Source: Ardenticatena maritima (GTDB taxonomy: Bacteria > Chloroflexota > Anaerolineae > Ardenticatenales > Ardenticatenaceae). From it: a stretch of 64,000 nt of DNA. Positions 1 to 8,686 of the stretch are shown piece after piece. Position numbers and translations under genes: made by a program. The DNA is taken from the NCBI RefSeq assembly GCF_001306175.1, contig NZ_LGKN01000003.1:682001-746000 (forward strand). Reading direction: 5' to 3'. Position 1 is the stretch's first letter, and each line of letters opens with the position of its first letter. The notes below the pieces were generated by a model, which had not been told where the DNA came from, searched no databases, and worked only from the letters and a program-made list of their open reading frames with translations.

Positions 1-29
1 CGAATTTTCCCCAGGTTCAGTGTTCCCAT
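1..29 (-). CDS. 5' fragment of an unidentified gene (runs off the left edge)
   Basis: An ATG at 29-27 on the minus strand is preceded by AAAGGAG with about 6 bases of spacing, and the nine codons left in the window are open. That is all that can be seen. The context supports it: the upstream minus-strand gene ends in a terminator at 59-94, so this would be a separate transcription unit or a start close behind that terminator. No function can be assigned. Confidence 0.4.
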
Positions 30-58
30 GCTCAGCTCCTTTACATTTGGTTGTTGAC

Positions 59-94
59 ACAAAAAAAGCGCCTTGCCCCTGTGGGGAAGGCGCC
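59..94 (-). terminator. Rho-independent terminator of the 150-1767 operon
   Basis: On the minus strand GCGCCTTCCCC pairs with GGGGCAAGGCGC across a 3-base loop with one bulged base, and a run of seven T follows (A61-A67 on the plus strand). It closes the PIG-L operon. Confidence 0.8.
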
Positions 95-149
95 TTTGTC
101 CTCGGAAACAGGCTCGTCGTGTGTGCGCGTTATTTTGTTATTGGTTGGC

Positions 150-557
150 TCAGGCAGGCACTGGTGCGATTTCTTCCAGGTCTTGCACAGCCTCGTCGGC
201 GCGCAATGCGTTCAAGCGTTCAATACGATCTTGCGAGCGAATGACCCACTCAGTCACATATTCCTCGCCGCGGCGGTAGGTTGCCAGTGGCTCGAACGTG
301 ATGAGCAGCGTCAAAATCTTTTCGATTTCAGGCAAGCGCTTTGGCGCGCGCAACGTCAAGCGGCGGGCGCGCTCCCATTCCATCGAAAACTTGGTGTTGT
401 TCCAATACCCCACCGCCTGGTATGGCTCCTCGGCGCGGGTGACCTCTATCCAGAGCGTACCAGCACCGGCAAACCAAAACGCCTGGCGCAGGTGTTCTTG
501 CACGACGAAGCGGCTATTCGGCTCAATGTCGTAGAACCAGCGTGCGTACTGACTCAC
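150..557 (-). CDS. Conserved hypothetical protein, 135 aa
   Basis: I do not recognise the family. I chose the GTG at 557 because AGGAGGAGA lies a few bases upstream; the in-frame ATG at 581 overlaps this site and has no Shine-Dalgarno of its own. The protein is soluble, with no signal peptide or membrane segment, is rich in Trp, Tyr and charged residues, and has a helical, acidic C-terminal third. It lies 47 bp behind the helical gene 605-1021 and just before a terminator, so it is probably the third gene of the PIG-L operon. Function unknown. Confidence 0.65.
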   Translation of the reverse strand: MSQYARWFYDIEPNSRFVVQEHLRQAFWFAGAGTLWIEVTRAEEPYQAVGYWNNTKFSMEWERARRLTLRAPKRLPEIEKILTLLITFEPLATYRRGEEYVTEWVIRSQDRIERLNALRADEAVQDLEEIAPVPA

Positions 558-604
558 CGTCTCTCCTCCTCGTTGTCCCAATCGCTCTTGCGGCCTGTTG
601 GCGC

Positions 605-1021
605 TCAGGCCGTCTGAGTCGTTTGCAAAATCTGCTTGACTTTGTCAATAAAAGCGCTGGCACGTGCAAGCGCCTCTTCGGGAGACCCATGCAACTTTTG
701 AGCCGCACGGAACGCTTCAAAATCAGCCGCTTCTAAACCGTTGCCCAGGTAATGCGCTTCAAGGACAACTTCCATGCAGCGCAGACCGTCGAAGTCGTAG
801 CCGGCAGCGTACACAAGGGCGCGCCCAGCGCGGAACATCGCGCCCCACGCCTGCTTCATACCGGTGGTTGTGTCCTCCGCTTCAAACGAAGCTTTGGCTT
901 GTTCGTACAGTTCGCGAGCAGCGGCCAATTCGGTTCCAATTTCGTGGCGCTTCAACTGGTCTTCGCGCAGGTATGGGCTACGCAAACAACGTTGCAAGTT
1001 GGCACGAATGACTGTGTTCAT
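605..1021 (-). CDS. Small all-helical protein, HEPN-like
   Basis: This 138-residue protein is almost entirely predicted helix (many Ala, Glu and Arg, few Pro or Gly). Its layout of paired long helices resembles HEPN-fold proteins, but I cannot see the R-x4-6-H motif of HEPN ribonucleases, so this is a fold guess, not a nuclease call. The start at 1021 shares an ATGA overlap with the PIG-L stop at 1018-1020, and GGAGG lies 7-8 bases upstream inside that gene. Translation is therefore probably coupled. An alternative is a small partner or stability protein of the deacetylase. Confidence 0.6.
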   Translation of the reverse strand: MNTVIRANLQRCLRSPYLREDQLKRHEIGTELAAARELYEQAKASFEAEDTTTGMKQAWGAMFRAGRALVYAAGYDFDGLRCMEVVLEAHYLGNGLEAADFEAFRAAQKLHGSPEEALARASAFIDKVKQILQTTQTA

Positions 1022-1767
1022 TCGGATTCCTCCGCCAGGAATGTAATCGGTGCTTCTTTGGGTTGCACAGGTAGATTGGTAAACAAATCGTTCCAACGAG
1101 CAGGCGGCGTTTCGTCCACGAGATGAAACCACTCAAATGGACCTTGCGCCTGCTGGTACGCCTCGTAGTAGGCACGGTCGCCTTTTTGGGTGCGATGTGC
1201 GTAAAACGCTGCACGTTTGACGGCAAGGGCGGCGCTTATGTCCACGCGCACATGTGCGTGCGAATACGGGATATCGGATTGCTCTGCCACCGAAGGCGCT
1301 ACTGTAATGTAGGCCAGCCGCGTTTGAGGGGCGTCTTCTCGCCAACGTCGCCATGCGGCTGTCACCAGCGCCGATGCCGCCTGGTGGTCGGGGTGCTGGT
1401 TGCCCCCGCCTTCAGGCCCAAAAGTCGCGATGACGGCGGGACGCTCGGCGCGAAAAAGCGCCAGCAAACGCGCCACCAGGGACTCCGGCGGCACCGTATT
1501 CAACGCACCATCGGGGGCGCCCCACTGCTCTACGTGGCTCACCCCAAGAATCCGTGCAGAATGGTAAAGTTCAGCTTGGCGTCGCGCCGCCAGATTGGCT
1601 TGTGGAACAAGCCCGCCGGTTTGCCCGGCTGCGCCGTCTGTCAACGTCACCAGGACTGTTCGCACACGTTGCCAGCCGTACCGTGCAAGCGTTCCACCAA
1701 AGCCAAACGCTTCGTCATCGGGATGGGCTGTTACGACAATCAAGGTTGGTCGCACATCTCCCCCCAT
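1018..1767 (-). CDS. PIG-L family (LmbE-like) deacetylase
   Basis: This 249-residue protein has the PIG-L signature near the N-terminus (AHPDDEAFGFGGTLARYG, about residues 14-31), which supplies the zinc-binding His, Asp and Asp, and the later HPDH motif with the third ligand. Family members are zinc-dependent N-deacetylases acting on GlcNAc-type conjugates (MshB, BshB, PIG-L, LmbE). Which substrate applies here cannot be read from the sequence: bacillithiol- or mycothiol-type precursors, or a glycolipid, are all possible. No signal peptide, so cytoplasmic. It leads a three-gene operon with an overlap to the next gene. Confidence 0.85.
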   Translation of the reverse strand: MGGDVRPTLIVVTAHPDDEAFGFGGTLARYGWQRVRTVLVTLTDGAAGQTGGLVPQANLAARRQAELYHSARILGVSHVEQWGAPDGALNTVPPESLVARLLALFRAERPAVIATFGPEGGGNQHPDHQAASALVTAAWRRWREDAPQTRLAYITVAPSVAEQSDIPYSHAHVRVDISAALAVKRAAFYAHRTQKGDRAYYEAYQQAQGPFEWFHLVDETPPARWNDLFTNLPVQPKEAPITFLAEESE

Positions 1768-1779
1768 AAAACCCGCGTT

Positions 1780-1808
1780 AGCATATCACAGGTTCAGAGA
1801 CGCGTCAA
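1780..1808 (-). promoter_or_regulatory. Sigma-70 promoter of the PIG-L operon
   Basis: Minus-strand TTGACG (1808-1803), a 17-bp spacer and TATGCT (1785-1780). The transcript would start only about 6 bases before the ATG, so the message may be almost leaderless. Confidence 0.55.
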
Positions 1809-1880
1809 TTGTGATAAGATGCACAGACCTGCGAAGGCGCTTCGGGTGAAGCGCTACACTATGGAATGCGGCGGCAATTA

Positions 1881-1910
1881 TTGCCCCAAACAGTCACTTT
1901 GTGGTACAAT
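1881..1910 (+). promoter_or_regulatory. Promoter of acyP-infA
   Basis: TTGCCC (1881-1886), an 18-bp spacer and TACAAT (1905-1910), 37 bases before the acyP ATG. The -10 box is good; the -35 box is moderate. Confidence 0.5.
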
Positions 1911-1946
1911 GTCGGTTGGTGAACCGACGAGCCAGGGGAGACAAGT

Positions 1947-2240
1947 ATGTCCACGCGGCGGCGTGTCCATGGGTACATTTCCGGACGTGTGCAAGGTGTC
2001 TTCTTTCGCTCAACCATGCAACGCCAGGCGCGCCAACTTGGTGTTGTAGGATGGGTGCGCAATCTCCCTGATGGTCGCGTTGAGTTTGTTGCCGAAGGTG
2101 ACGCTGACGCGGTGGAACGCTTGCTTGCATGGGCTCGTCGAGGACCACCCAACGCGATTGTTGAAACGTTGGAGGTGACGGAAGAAACGCCGTTGCAAAG
2201 TGAAGAGACGTTTGATATTCGCCCGACACCGTGGCACTAA
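1947..2240 (+). CDS. acyP: Acylphosphatase
   Basis: This 97-residue protein has the complete acylphosphatase pattern. GRVQGVFFR (about residues 14-22) forms the phosphate-binding loop with its catalytic Arg, and [13 protein letters not shown] (about 35-47) supplies the catalytic Asn. It hydrolyses carboxyl-phosphate bonds such as acetyl phosphate, carbamoyl phosphate and 1,3-bisphosphoglycerate. It is cytoplasmic and of normal length. AGGGGAG precedes the ATG. The stop is 32 bp before infA, so the two are probably one transcript; pairing with a translation factor has no obvious functional logic. Confidence 0.93.
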   Translation: MSTRRRVHGYISGRVQGVFFRSTMQRQARQLGVVGWVRNLPDGRVEFVAEGDADAVERLLAWARRGPPNAIVETLEVTEETPLQSEETFDIRPTPWH

Positions 2241-2272
2241 AAGTTGCAAGGCATTTGCAAGGAGGAGGAAGT

Positions 2273-2506
2273 ATGGCTGACGATAAACTGTATGTGGACG
2301 GCACGATTGTGGAAGCATTGCCCAATGCAATGTTCCGCGTTGAGCTGGACAATGGGCAAACCATTCTAGGGTACTTGTCGGGCAAGATGCGCAAGAACTA
2401 CATTCGCGTCTTGCTTGGCGACCGGGTACGCCTGGAACTTTCGCCCTATGACCTTGAACGTGGTCGCATTGTGTACCGCTACAAAGACGCCAAAAGCGCC
2501 AAGTAA
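2273..2506 (+). CDS. infA: Translation initiation factor IF-1
   Basis: IF-1 binds the 30S A site during initiation. The 77-residue product is a single OB fold and carries the usual family segments: a start resembling [18 protein letters not shown], then [18 protein letters not shown] and [19 protein letters not shown] chose the ATG at 2273 because AGGAGGAGG sits 3-8 bases upstream; the longer in-frame reading from 2231 overlaps acyP and adds non-conserved residues. The short C-terminal extension is lysine-rich. It ends directly at a strong terminator. It lies outside the usual ribosomal-protein operon. Confidence 0.95.
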   Translation: MADDKLYVDGTIVEALPNAMFRVELDNGQTILGYLSGKMRKNYIRVLLGDRVRLELSPYDLERGRIVYRYKDAKSAK

Positions 2507-2558
2507 GAGGGTATCGGACTGAAAGCGGCTGAGCCTTCAATCCAATACCCTCTTTTTG
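2505..2558 (+). terminator. Rho-independent terminator after infA
   Basis: AGAGGGTATcGGA (2506-2518) pairs with TCCaATACCCTCT (2541-2553), followed by T5. It points toward the converging minus-strand gene at 2562. Confidence 0.85.
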
Positions 2559-2561
2559 TTG

Positions 2562-3863
2562 CTAGGCGTCGAGCCGCAGCGCCATCCACGGGACGATGGC
2601 TTCATCCGGCCAGAGGCTCCCGTGGCGTCCCACCAGGAAGAACTCGCGTTGGCGGTATTCAAGCGCATAGCCGTCATACGCGAGCAACACAAGGTCGCCC
2701 ATGCGGTGTGGCACTTCCACCATGGGCGTCCCTGGTCCCCACAATCCGGCTTGCAATGCTTCTTGTGCGTCCAACACGTGGAAGGCATGCCCCATCGCGC
2801 TTTCAATGTAGGCGCGCGCTTTTGCTTTCATCCCCTCGCGCACAAAAAGGTAAGGCGCACGTGAGTCGCCTGTCGGCGGAATGCGCAAGCATTCAGCCAG
2901 GTCGGGGTGATCGTTGACGTTGATCACCTTGTCGGGCGTGACAGTGTTGTGCCCATGGTCGGCGGTGATGATAAGCAATGTGCGCCGCCGCGCTGATGGC
3001 GAGAGGGCTTCGACCAGTTGGGTGCGCAGCATGTAGGCGAACATAGCCCACTCGGCGTCCCAATGGCGCGGGGCGGGACCATGGATGTGGCTCAATGTGT
3101 CAAAATCAGGCCAATACACGCCAATGAGAGCGCGATGCCCAGCCGTCTTTTCGGCTATCTCGCGGACGAGCGACACACAATCGCCCAAACTGGCATAACC
3201 GTGCATGCGTTCTTTGGGTAAGCCGTTGAACGTAATCTGGCTGAGGCCGCTGTTGAGAATGTGCGCCCCGATGAGGATGTGCGTTTCGACGCCAAAAGCG
3301 AGCAACGTATGCCCGATGTTGCGCACAGGAATAGCGTTGGCGGGGTCGAGACCTGCGTCAATGAGTGTGCCGTCAAACGCGCCCAGCCAGGGCTTGAGCC
3401 CAATCATGTTGGCGACAATGCCAAACTCGCGCAACCATTGCAAGTAGCCCAGGATGCCATGCTGCGCCGGCGGGACGCCTGTCCAGAGTGAGAGTGTCGT
3501 AGCGGTGGTGGTGCTGGGGAAGAGCGCCGTCATGGGGCGGACAAGTGCGCCTTGTTCATCCAACCAGGCGGCGGTTTGGGTGTCTTCCGCCAGCGCCTGC
3601 TCCATGCGTTGCCAGCCGAGCGCGTCCACTATGAGGAAGATGATGCGGTCCACGCCGTCAGCCAGCAAGGAGTGCCAGTAGGCTGTGTCAAGCGGGGGCA
3701 TAGTGCCGAGTGGTACGCCGAGGATGGCGCCCAAGGTTGCCGTGGCGTTCGCCACGCTGTATCCATCGTACTGGGGTACGACGAACGGTTCGGGAATCAT
3801 CTCGCCAAGCGGCGAAGGGCGGCGGTTGAGTAGGGTGGAAAGCAATGTGTCTCTGTCCGACAT
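2562..3863 (-). CDS. Alkaline phosphatase superfamily enzyme (nucleotide pyrophosphatase/phosphodiesterase type)
   Basis: This 433-residue cytoplasmic-looking protein has the metal sites of the type I phosphodiesterase branch of the alkaline phosphatase superfamily. FLIVDALGW holds the first Asp, FPSTTTATTLS the Thr nucleophile, YWPDFDTLSHIHGP the second Asp/His pair, and ITADHGHN the Asp-His pair. Family members hydrolyse phosphodiesters or pyrophosphates of nucleotides or phospholipids. The substrate cannot be told here. No signal peptide is visible, unlike many family members. It follows gltX on the same strand, but a terminator lies between them, so it may have its own promoter in the 3864-3955 gap. 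Confidence 0.85.
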   Translation of the reverse strand: MSDRDTLLSTLLNRRPSPLGEMIPEPFVVPQYDGYSVANATATLGAILGVPLGTMPPLDTAYWHSLLADGVDRIIFLIVDALGWQRMEQALAEDTQTAAWLDEQGALVRPMTALFPSTTTATTLSLWTGVPPAQHGILGYLQWLREFGIVANMIGLKPWLGAFDGTLIDAGLDPANAIPVRNIGHTLLAFGVETHILIGAHILNSGLSQITFNGLPKERMHGYASLGDCVSLVREIAEKTAGHRALIGVYWPDFDTLSHIHGPAPRHWDAEWAMFAYMLRTQLVEALSPSARRRTLLIITADHGHNTVTPDKVINVNDHPDLAECLRIPPTGDSRAPYLFVREGMKAKARAYIESAMGHAFHVLDAQEALQAGLWGPGTPMVEVPHRMGDLVLLAYDGYALEYRQREFFLVGRHGSLWPDEAIVPWMALRLDA

Positions 3864-3899
3864 TGTGCAGGCTCCTTGTTCAAGGGTTGGTGTGCCGGG

Positions 3900-3937
3900 A
3901 AGAAAGCAAGCGGGGGTTGGTATATCAACCCCCGCTT
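3900..3937 (-). terminator. Terminator of gltX
   Basis: On the minus strand AAGCGGGGGTTG pairs with CAACCCCCGCTT (3926-3937 with 3908-3919) around a 6-base loop, followed by a T-rich stretch interrupted by single C bases. Confidence 0.75.
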
Positions 3938-3955
3938 TTGGTTCTTACAAAACAG

Positions 3956-5434
3956 TTACAAAACAGCAATGGCTCGGTCCAGGCGTTCGAGAACGCGCTC
4001 GCGTCCCAGATGTTCAATCGTGGTGAACAAGGGCGGTGCCACGCGCTTGCCGGTGATGGCGATGCGGATTGGCTGGAACAGTTGCCCCGCCTTCAAGCCA
4101 AGGTCTTTCGCCAGTTGCCGCAAGGCGGCTTCAATCGCGTCATGCGTCCATTCAACTTCGGCGAGCACAGCGCGCGCGGCTTCTAACGCGCGGCGTGTCC
4201 CCTCGGCGTCCAACTTCTTGGGGATGAGCGCTTCGGGCGCCGGTGTTTCGATGTCGCGGAAGAAGAAATCGAGCATATCGGGCGCTTCGGCGAGGGTCTT
4301 GATGCGTTCCTGGATATCCGGCACCAGCGGCACCAACTGCTCAGCGGTGACGTTCAAGCCGGCTTTTTGCATAAAGGGCACAATGCGTTCCGCCAACTCT
4401 TCAGGCGACAATTTGCGGATGTACACGCCGTTCATCCATTCAAGTTTTTCGTAGGAGAACACTGCCGGCGATTTTTTGATGTCCTTCAAATCGAATTTCG
4501 CAATGGCTTGTTCAGGCGTGAAAATCTCTTCATCGCCGCTGTACGCCCAACCAAGCAGAGCGATAAAGTTGAACATGGCTTCGGGCAGGTAGCCCGCTTC
4601 GCGAAACTCGCGGACGAGTGTCATGTTTTCGCTTTCGGTACCGTCGGGATTCTTCTTTTTGCGCTTGCTCAATTTCCCTTTGCCGCTGGGGTCGAGAATG
4701 AGCGGCAAATGCACCCACTGCGGTTGTTCCCACCCAAAGGCTTCGTACAACATGACATGGATGGGGGCGCTGGGAATCCACTCATCGCCGCGCAGCACGT
4801 GGGTGATGTTCATCAAATGGTCGTCCACCACCACGGCGAGGTGGTAGGTGGGGTAGCCGTCGCTTTTGAGCAAGACCACGTCCTCAAGCGTTTTGTTCTC
4901 AAAGCGAATTTCGCCGCGGATGAGGTCATTCACAACGGTTTCGCCTTCCAGCGGCACTTTGAGGCGTACCACGTAGGGCGTCCCTTCGGCTTCCAGTTGG
5001 GCGCGCTCTTCATCGCTCAGGAAGCGGCAATGACGGTCGTAGCCGGGGGCTTTGCCCGCTTTTTGTTGTGCTTCGCGGACTTCGGCAAGTCGCTCAGGCG
5101 TGCAGTAGCAGCGGTACGCCCATCCTTTGGCGATGAGGTCTTCTGCGGCGCGGCGGTAGTGTTCCAGGCGTTCGCTCTGGAAATAAGGACCATAGGGGCC
5201 GCCAACGTCGGGGCCTTCATCCCACTGCAAGCCTAACCAGCGCAAATTTTCTTTGATGTCTTCGAGAGAATCGGGGACATAGCGCTTGCGGTCGGTGTCT
5301 TCAATGCGCAGGATGAACTGACCGCCGGTTTTGCGTGCCAGCAACCAGTCAAACAGAGCGGTGCGCGCCCCGCCAACATGCAAATAGCCGGTTGGGCTGG
5401 GCGCGAAGCGAACACGTGCGGGTTTGGTCGTCAT
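3956..5434 (-). CDS. gltX: Glutamyl-tRNA synthetase
   Basis: A class I aminoacyl-tRNA synthetase that charges tRNA-Glu (and possibly tRNA-Gln in organisms using the amidotransferase route). The 492-residue product starts with VRFAPSPTGYLHVGGARTAL, containing the HIGH-type ATP motif as HVGG, and has KLSKR as the KMSKS loop at about residue 250. The C-terminal half is the helical anticodon-binding domain. I chose the ATG at 5434 with AAGGAG about 6 bases upstream; upstream in-frame sequence to 5569 crosses the promoter and is not conserved-looking. Length is normal. Monocistronic, between its own promoter and terminator. Confidence 0.96.
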   Translation of the reverse strand: MTTKPARVRFAPSPTGYLHVGGARTALFDWLLARKTGGQFILRIEDTDRKRYVPDSLEDIKENLRWLGLQWDEGPDVGGPYGPYFQSERLEHYRRAAEDLIAKGWAYRCYCTPERLAEVREAQQKAGKAPGYDRHCRFLSDEERAQLEAEGTPYVVRLKVPLEGETVVNDLIRGEIRFENKTLEDVVLLKSDGYPTYHLAVVVDDHLMNITHVLRGDEWIPSAPIHVMLYEAFGWEQPQWVHLPLILDPSGKGKLSKRKKKNPDGTESENMTLVREFREAGYLPEAMFNFIALLGWAYSGDEEIFTPEQAIAKFDLKDIKKSPAVFSYEKLEWMNGVYIRKLSPEELAERIVPFMQKAGLNVTAEQLVPLVPDIQERIKTLAEAPDMLDFFFRDIETPAPEALIPKKLDAEGTRRALEAARAVLAEVEWTHDAIEAALRQLAKDLGLKAGQLFQPIRIAITGKRVAPPLFTTIEHLGRERVLERLDRAIAVL

Positions 5435-5492
5435 GGTATTGCTCCTTCGTTGCACCTGGTATGGGTGTTGATTTCCTCTCTTGGGCGGTCCG

Positions 5493-5520
5493 ATTATACG
5501 CACTCTGGCGCTGGCAACAA
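5493..5520 (-). promoter_or_regulatory. Promoter of gltX
   Basis: Minus-strand TTGTTG (5520-5515), a 16-bp spacer and a perfect TATAAT (5498-5493). It is divergent from, and about 15 bp away from, the formate dehydrogenase promoter. Confidence 0.65.
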
Positions 5521-5534
5521 GGTTTGTTCGAGGC

Positions 5535-5563
5535 TTGTCTTTCAAAGTGGCTTTTCGTATACT
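5535..5563 (+). promoter_or_regulatory. Promoter of the formate dehydrogenase operon
   Basis: TTGTCT (5535-5540), a 17-bp spacer and TATACT (5558-5563), 41 bp before the first gene. No operator palindrome was noticed near it. Confidence 0.6.
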
Positions 5564-5604
5564 TGGCACACTCGTCCCCGTTCAAAAGCCGCTGGGAGGC
5601 ATGT

Positions 5605-7323
5605 ATGCTCGAATCTGCGAGAGTGGCACTCGACGATATCCTCGACCGCTGGAAACCGTATGGGCGCGCCGGCTTGCTTCCCTGCCTCATTGAGACACAA
5701 GAGCGTATAGGCTGGTTGCCCCCCGATGCGTGCGCTGCGATTGGTCAGGCGTTGCGTGTTCCGCTGGCGGACGTGTACGGTGTTGTGGAGTTTTACGCGC
5801 TTCTGTACACGACGCCCACTGGCAAACTCGTGCTCCGCGTGTGCGATGATGTCGCGTGTTTTGCGCGTGGGAGCGCCGCTGTGGTGGAGGCGTGCAGCCG
5901 CTTGCTCGGCATTCAGCCGGGCGAAACAACCCCTGATGGACGCTTTACGCTTGAGGTTCACCCCTGCCTGGGACAGTGCGATCGTGCGCCGGCTGCGTTG
6001 CGTGGATTCGTGCCGGTGGGTGAGCTGACGCCCGAAAACGTGCAAGCGGCGTTGCTTGGTGATACGCCTGCTCCCCCGCCGGACGTGGTTAGTGATGCAG
6101 CAAGCCTGTTGCTCCGCCGCGTCGGACGGGTTGACCCCGATGACCTTGCCGCGTATGAGGCGGACGGCGGGTATGCGGCACTGCGCCGCGCCTTGGATGT
6201 GGGGGCGGAAGCCGTCATTGCCGAGGTCAAAGCGTCAGGGTTGTTTGGGCGTGGCGGTGCGGCGTTCCCCACCGGGGTAAAGTGGGAAAGCGCCGCACGT
6301 CAGTCGGAACGCACGCGCTACGTGGTCTGCAACGCTGATGAGAGTGAGCCGGGTACGTTCAAAGACCGTGTGCTGATGGAAGGCGACCCTTTCGCAATTG
6401 TTGAGGGGCTGACCATAGCCGGGTATGCGATTGGGGCGCAAAAAGGGTTCATCTACGTGCGCGGTGAATACCGCGAAGCGTTTGAGCGACTGCAAAACGC
6501 TGTGGCACAGGCGCGTGCGGCCGGTTATTTGGGCGAGAACGTGCTGGGAAGCGGGTTTGCGTTCGATATTGAGGTGCGTCGTGGTGCGGGGGCGTATATT
6601 TGCGGGGAAGAGACGGCGCTTTTTGAAAGTATCGAAGGAAAACGCGGCATGCCTCGCCAGAAGCCACCGTTCCCAACTGAGAAGGGGTTGTTTGGCAAGC
6701 CGACCGTCATCAACAACGTGGAAACGCTTGCCAATGTGCCGCATATTGTCCAGCATGGGGCGGCGTGGTTTCGCCAGATTGGAAATGAGGACGCCCCTGG
6801 TCCAAAATTGTTCTGCGTGAGCGGCAATGTGGCGCGTCCGGGTGTCTATGAAGCCCCCATGACAACAACGCTTCGCGAGTTGCTCACGATGGCGGGGGGC
6901 GTTGCTGACGGGCGCAATGTGCAAGCGATTCTGCTGGGGGGAGCGGCGGGCACGTTTATATCGCCCGACGCGCTGGATACCCCACTCACGCCATCCGCCT
7001 TGCGCGCGATTGGGGCAACACTCGGCTCGGGCGCGGTGATTGTCTTTGATGACCGCGTCCCCATGCTGGATGTGCTGGCACGTATTGGGCGCTTCTTCGC
7101 GCATGAATCGTGTGGGAAGTGCTACCCCTGCCAGTTGGGAACACAGCGCCAATGGGAGATGGTCCAGCGCTGGCAAGCAGCGGGGCGTGTTCTGATGGAA
7201 GACCTTCCCCGCTTCAACGACCTTGCGGCGACAATGCGCGACGCCTCGATTTGCGGTTTGGGACAAACGGCAGCGTCGGCCATTGCGAGTTGGGTGCAGT
7301 TGCGTGGGTATGAGATTGTGTGA
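5605..7323 (+). CDS. fdhB: NuoE-NuoF fusion: NADH-linked diaphorase subunit of formate dehydrogenase
   Basis: This 572-residue protein joins a NuoE-like domain (about 1-155) to a NuoF-like domain (about 165-572). The first has the thioredoxin-like [2Fe-2S] ligands as CDDVAC and CLGQC. The second has GRGGAAFPTGVKW for FMN/NAD, CNADESEPGTFKDR, GAGAYICGEETALFESIEG, and the N3-type [4Fe-4S] ligands CGKCYPC plus a distal Cys in SICGLG. It would pass electrons between formate dehydrogenase and NAD+. The ATG at 5605 follows GGGAGG. Neighbours (ferredoxin subunit, carbonic anhydrase, FdhA) show it is not part of respiratory complex I. Confidence in the family is high; the direction of electron flow is not visible. 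Confidence 0.92.
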   Translation: MLESARVALDDILDRWKPYGRAGLLPCLIETQERIGWLPPDACAAIGQALRVPLADVYGVVEFYALLYTTPTGKLVLRVCDDVACFARGSAAVVEACSRLLGIQPGETTPDGRFTLEVHPCLGQCDRAPAALRGFVPVGELTPENVQAALLGDTPAPPPDVVSDAASLLLRRVGRVDPDDLAAYEADGGYAALRRALDVGAEAVIAEVKASGLFGRGGAAFPTGVKWESAARQSERTRYVVCNADESEPGTFKDRVLMEGDPFAIVEGLTIAGYAIGAQKGFIYVRGEYREAFERLQNAVAQARAAGYLGENVLGSGFAFDIEVRRGAGAYICGEETALFESIEGKRGMPRQKPPFPTEKGLFGKPTVINNVETLANVPHIVQHGAAWFRQIGNEDAPGPKLFCVSGNVARPGVYEAPMTTTLRELLTMAGGVADGRNVQAILLGGAAGTFISPDALDTPLTPSALRAIGATLGSGAVIVFDDRVPMLDVLARIGRFFAHESCGKCYPCQLGTQRQWEMVQRWQAAGRVLMEDLPRFNDLAATMRDASICGLGQTAASAIASWVQLRGYEIV

Positions 7324-7332
7324 GGTGTGTTT

Positions 7333-8031
7333 ATGTCAACAATCACTTTGACGATTGACGGTCAAAGCGTGCAGGTTCCCGCCGGCACAACTGTTTTGCA
7401 GGCGGCGGAGCAACTGGGCATTGAAATCCCACGGCTCTGCTACCACCCACACATGACGCCGCCTACCGTCTGCCGCTTGTGTGTGGTGGAGTGGGAAGGG
7501 GCGCGCACGCTTGTGCCCGCCTGTGTGGCGCAGGTGCGCGAAGGGGCGGTGATTCATACAGCAAGCGAGCGTGTGCAACGGGCGCGGCGTACCATTCTGG
7601 AATTGCTTCACTCGGCGGTTGATCTGAGTGAAACGCCTGAGGTTGTGCGGTATGATGCGCAACTAGGTGTGGATGCACAGCGCTTTGCAGACGGCGCGCG
7701 GCGTGAAGCACCTTTCTACGATGACAACCCCTTCTACGTGCGCGATTACGAGAAGTGCATTCTTTGCTGGCGCTGTGTGCAAGCCTGCGGTGATGATATG
7801 CAATTCACGTATGCGCTTTCGCTTGGTGGGCGTGGTTTTCACACGCATATTGCGACCTTTTTCAACGCGCCTATGCCTGAAACGACGTGTGTGTTTTGCG
7901 GGAACTGCGTGGGGGTTTGTCCCACAGGGGCGTTGAAGGGACTGGATGAGTATTTGCTGGAACAAGGCGTTTCATTTGAAGCGCTTCATCAAGAGAAACG
8001 CAAACGCAAACAACGCCGAAAAGAGGAGTGA
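7333..8031 (+). CDS. NuoG N-terminus-like iron-sulfur subunit of formate dehydrogenase
   Basis: A 232-residue electron-transfer subunit. It starts with a plant-type [2Fe-2S] domain (Cys at CYHPH, CRLC and PAC, about residues 35-65) and ends with two [4Fe-4S] motifs, [11 protein letters not shown] and [12 protein letters not shown]. The His-Cys3 cluster that normally lies between them in NuoG and HoxU (HPLDCxxC type) has no cysteines here: the equivalent stretch around residues 98-125 keeps only a His. It probably wires FdhA to the NuoEF fusion. The ATG at 7333 is used; a GTG at 7327 is possible. It begins 10 bp after the previous stop, in the same operon. Confidence 0.88.
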   Translation: MSTITLTIDGQSVQVPAGTTVLQAAEQLGIEIPRLCYHPHMTPPTVCRLCVVEWEGARTLVPACVAQVREGAVIHTASERVQRARRTILELLHSAVDLSETPEVVRYDAQLGVDAQRFADGARREAPFYDDNPFYVRDYEKCILCWRCVQACGDDMQFTYALSLGGRGFHTHIATFFNAPMPETTCVFCGNCVGVCPTGALKGLDEYLLEQGVSFEALHQEKRKRKQRRKEE

Positions 8032-8036
8032 GCCAG

Positions 8037-8645
8037 ATGGATATTCACGCCATTTTGCGCGACTTGAAGCAAGGCAACCGGCGTTTTATGGAAGGCGCAT
8101 TGCGCCACCCCCGCCAGGATGAAGCCACTCGCATGAGGTTGGCGCGTGGGCAATCCCCCAAGGCGGTGGTGCTGGGATGCGCTGACTCGCGTGTGCCGCC
8201 TGAGGTTGTGTTCGACCAGGGGGTAGGCGACCTGTTTGTGGTGCGTAGCGCCGGCAACATTCCCGATACGTATGCGCTGGCGGGTATCGAGTATGCTGTG
8301 CTGGCATTGCAAACGCCGCTGGTGATTGTGCTGGGGCATACACAGTGTGGTGCTGTACAAGCCGCCGTGCAAGGCAATGTGCTTACTCCTGCTTTGGAGG
8401 CGCTGGTGGATGCCATTCAGCCGTCAGTTGAGGCGGCTGAAACGGATTCGGTGGATGAAGTGGTGATGGTGCATGCACGCCGCGTGGTGGCGGAACTTCC
8501 CGCCCGTAGTGAAGCGATTGCTCAGGCAGTGGCGGATGGACGCCTGCACATTTTGCCGGCGCTCTATCATCTGGGGACTGGTGTCGTCGAATGGCTCGAC
8601 GAGGTGCAGGTATCTGCACCGGATGATGAGGTGGCGGCAAAGTAG
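8037..8645 (+). CDS. Beta-class carbonic anhydrase
   Basis: A zinc enzyme interconverting CO2 and bicarbonate. The 202-residue product has CADSRVPPE (first Cys ligand and the Asp-Arg dyad) and HTQCGAVQAA (His and second Cys ligands). No signal peptide, so cytoplasmic. I prefer the ATG at 8037 because AGAGGAG is about 8 bases upstream; the GTG at 8028 would overlap that site. It sits inside the formate dehydrogenase operon, between the iron-sulfur and catalytic subunits. It would supply or remove CO2, the other substrate of the formate dehydrogenase reaction; that link is inference from position. Confidence 0.93.
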   Translation: MDIHAILRDLKQGNRRFMEGALRHPRQDEATRMRLARGQSPKAVVLGCADSRVPPEVVFDQGVGDLFVVRSAGNIPDTYALAGIEYAVLALQTPLVIVLGHTQCGAVQAAVQGNVLTPALEALVDAIQPSVEAAETDSVDEVVMVHARRVVAELPARSEAIAQAVADGRLHILPALYHLGTGVVEWLDEVQVSAPDDEVAAK

Positions 8646-8686
8646 GGAGTGCCTTGTAGCGTCTGGGCGCGAAAGGAGGAAGAGGT

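Noticed and set aside
605-1021. A HEPN toxin with the 135-aa protein as antitoxin
   Set aside because: No R-x4-6-H motif is visible, and both genes are in a PIG-L operon with normal overlaps; toxin-antitoxin is unsupported.
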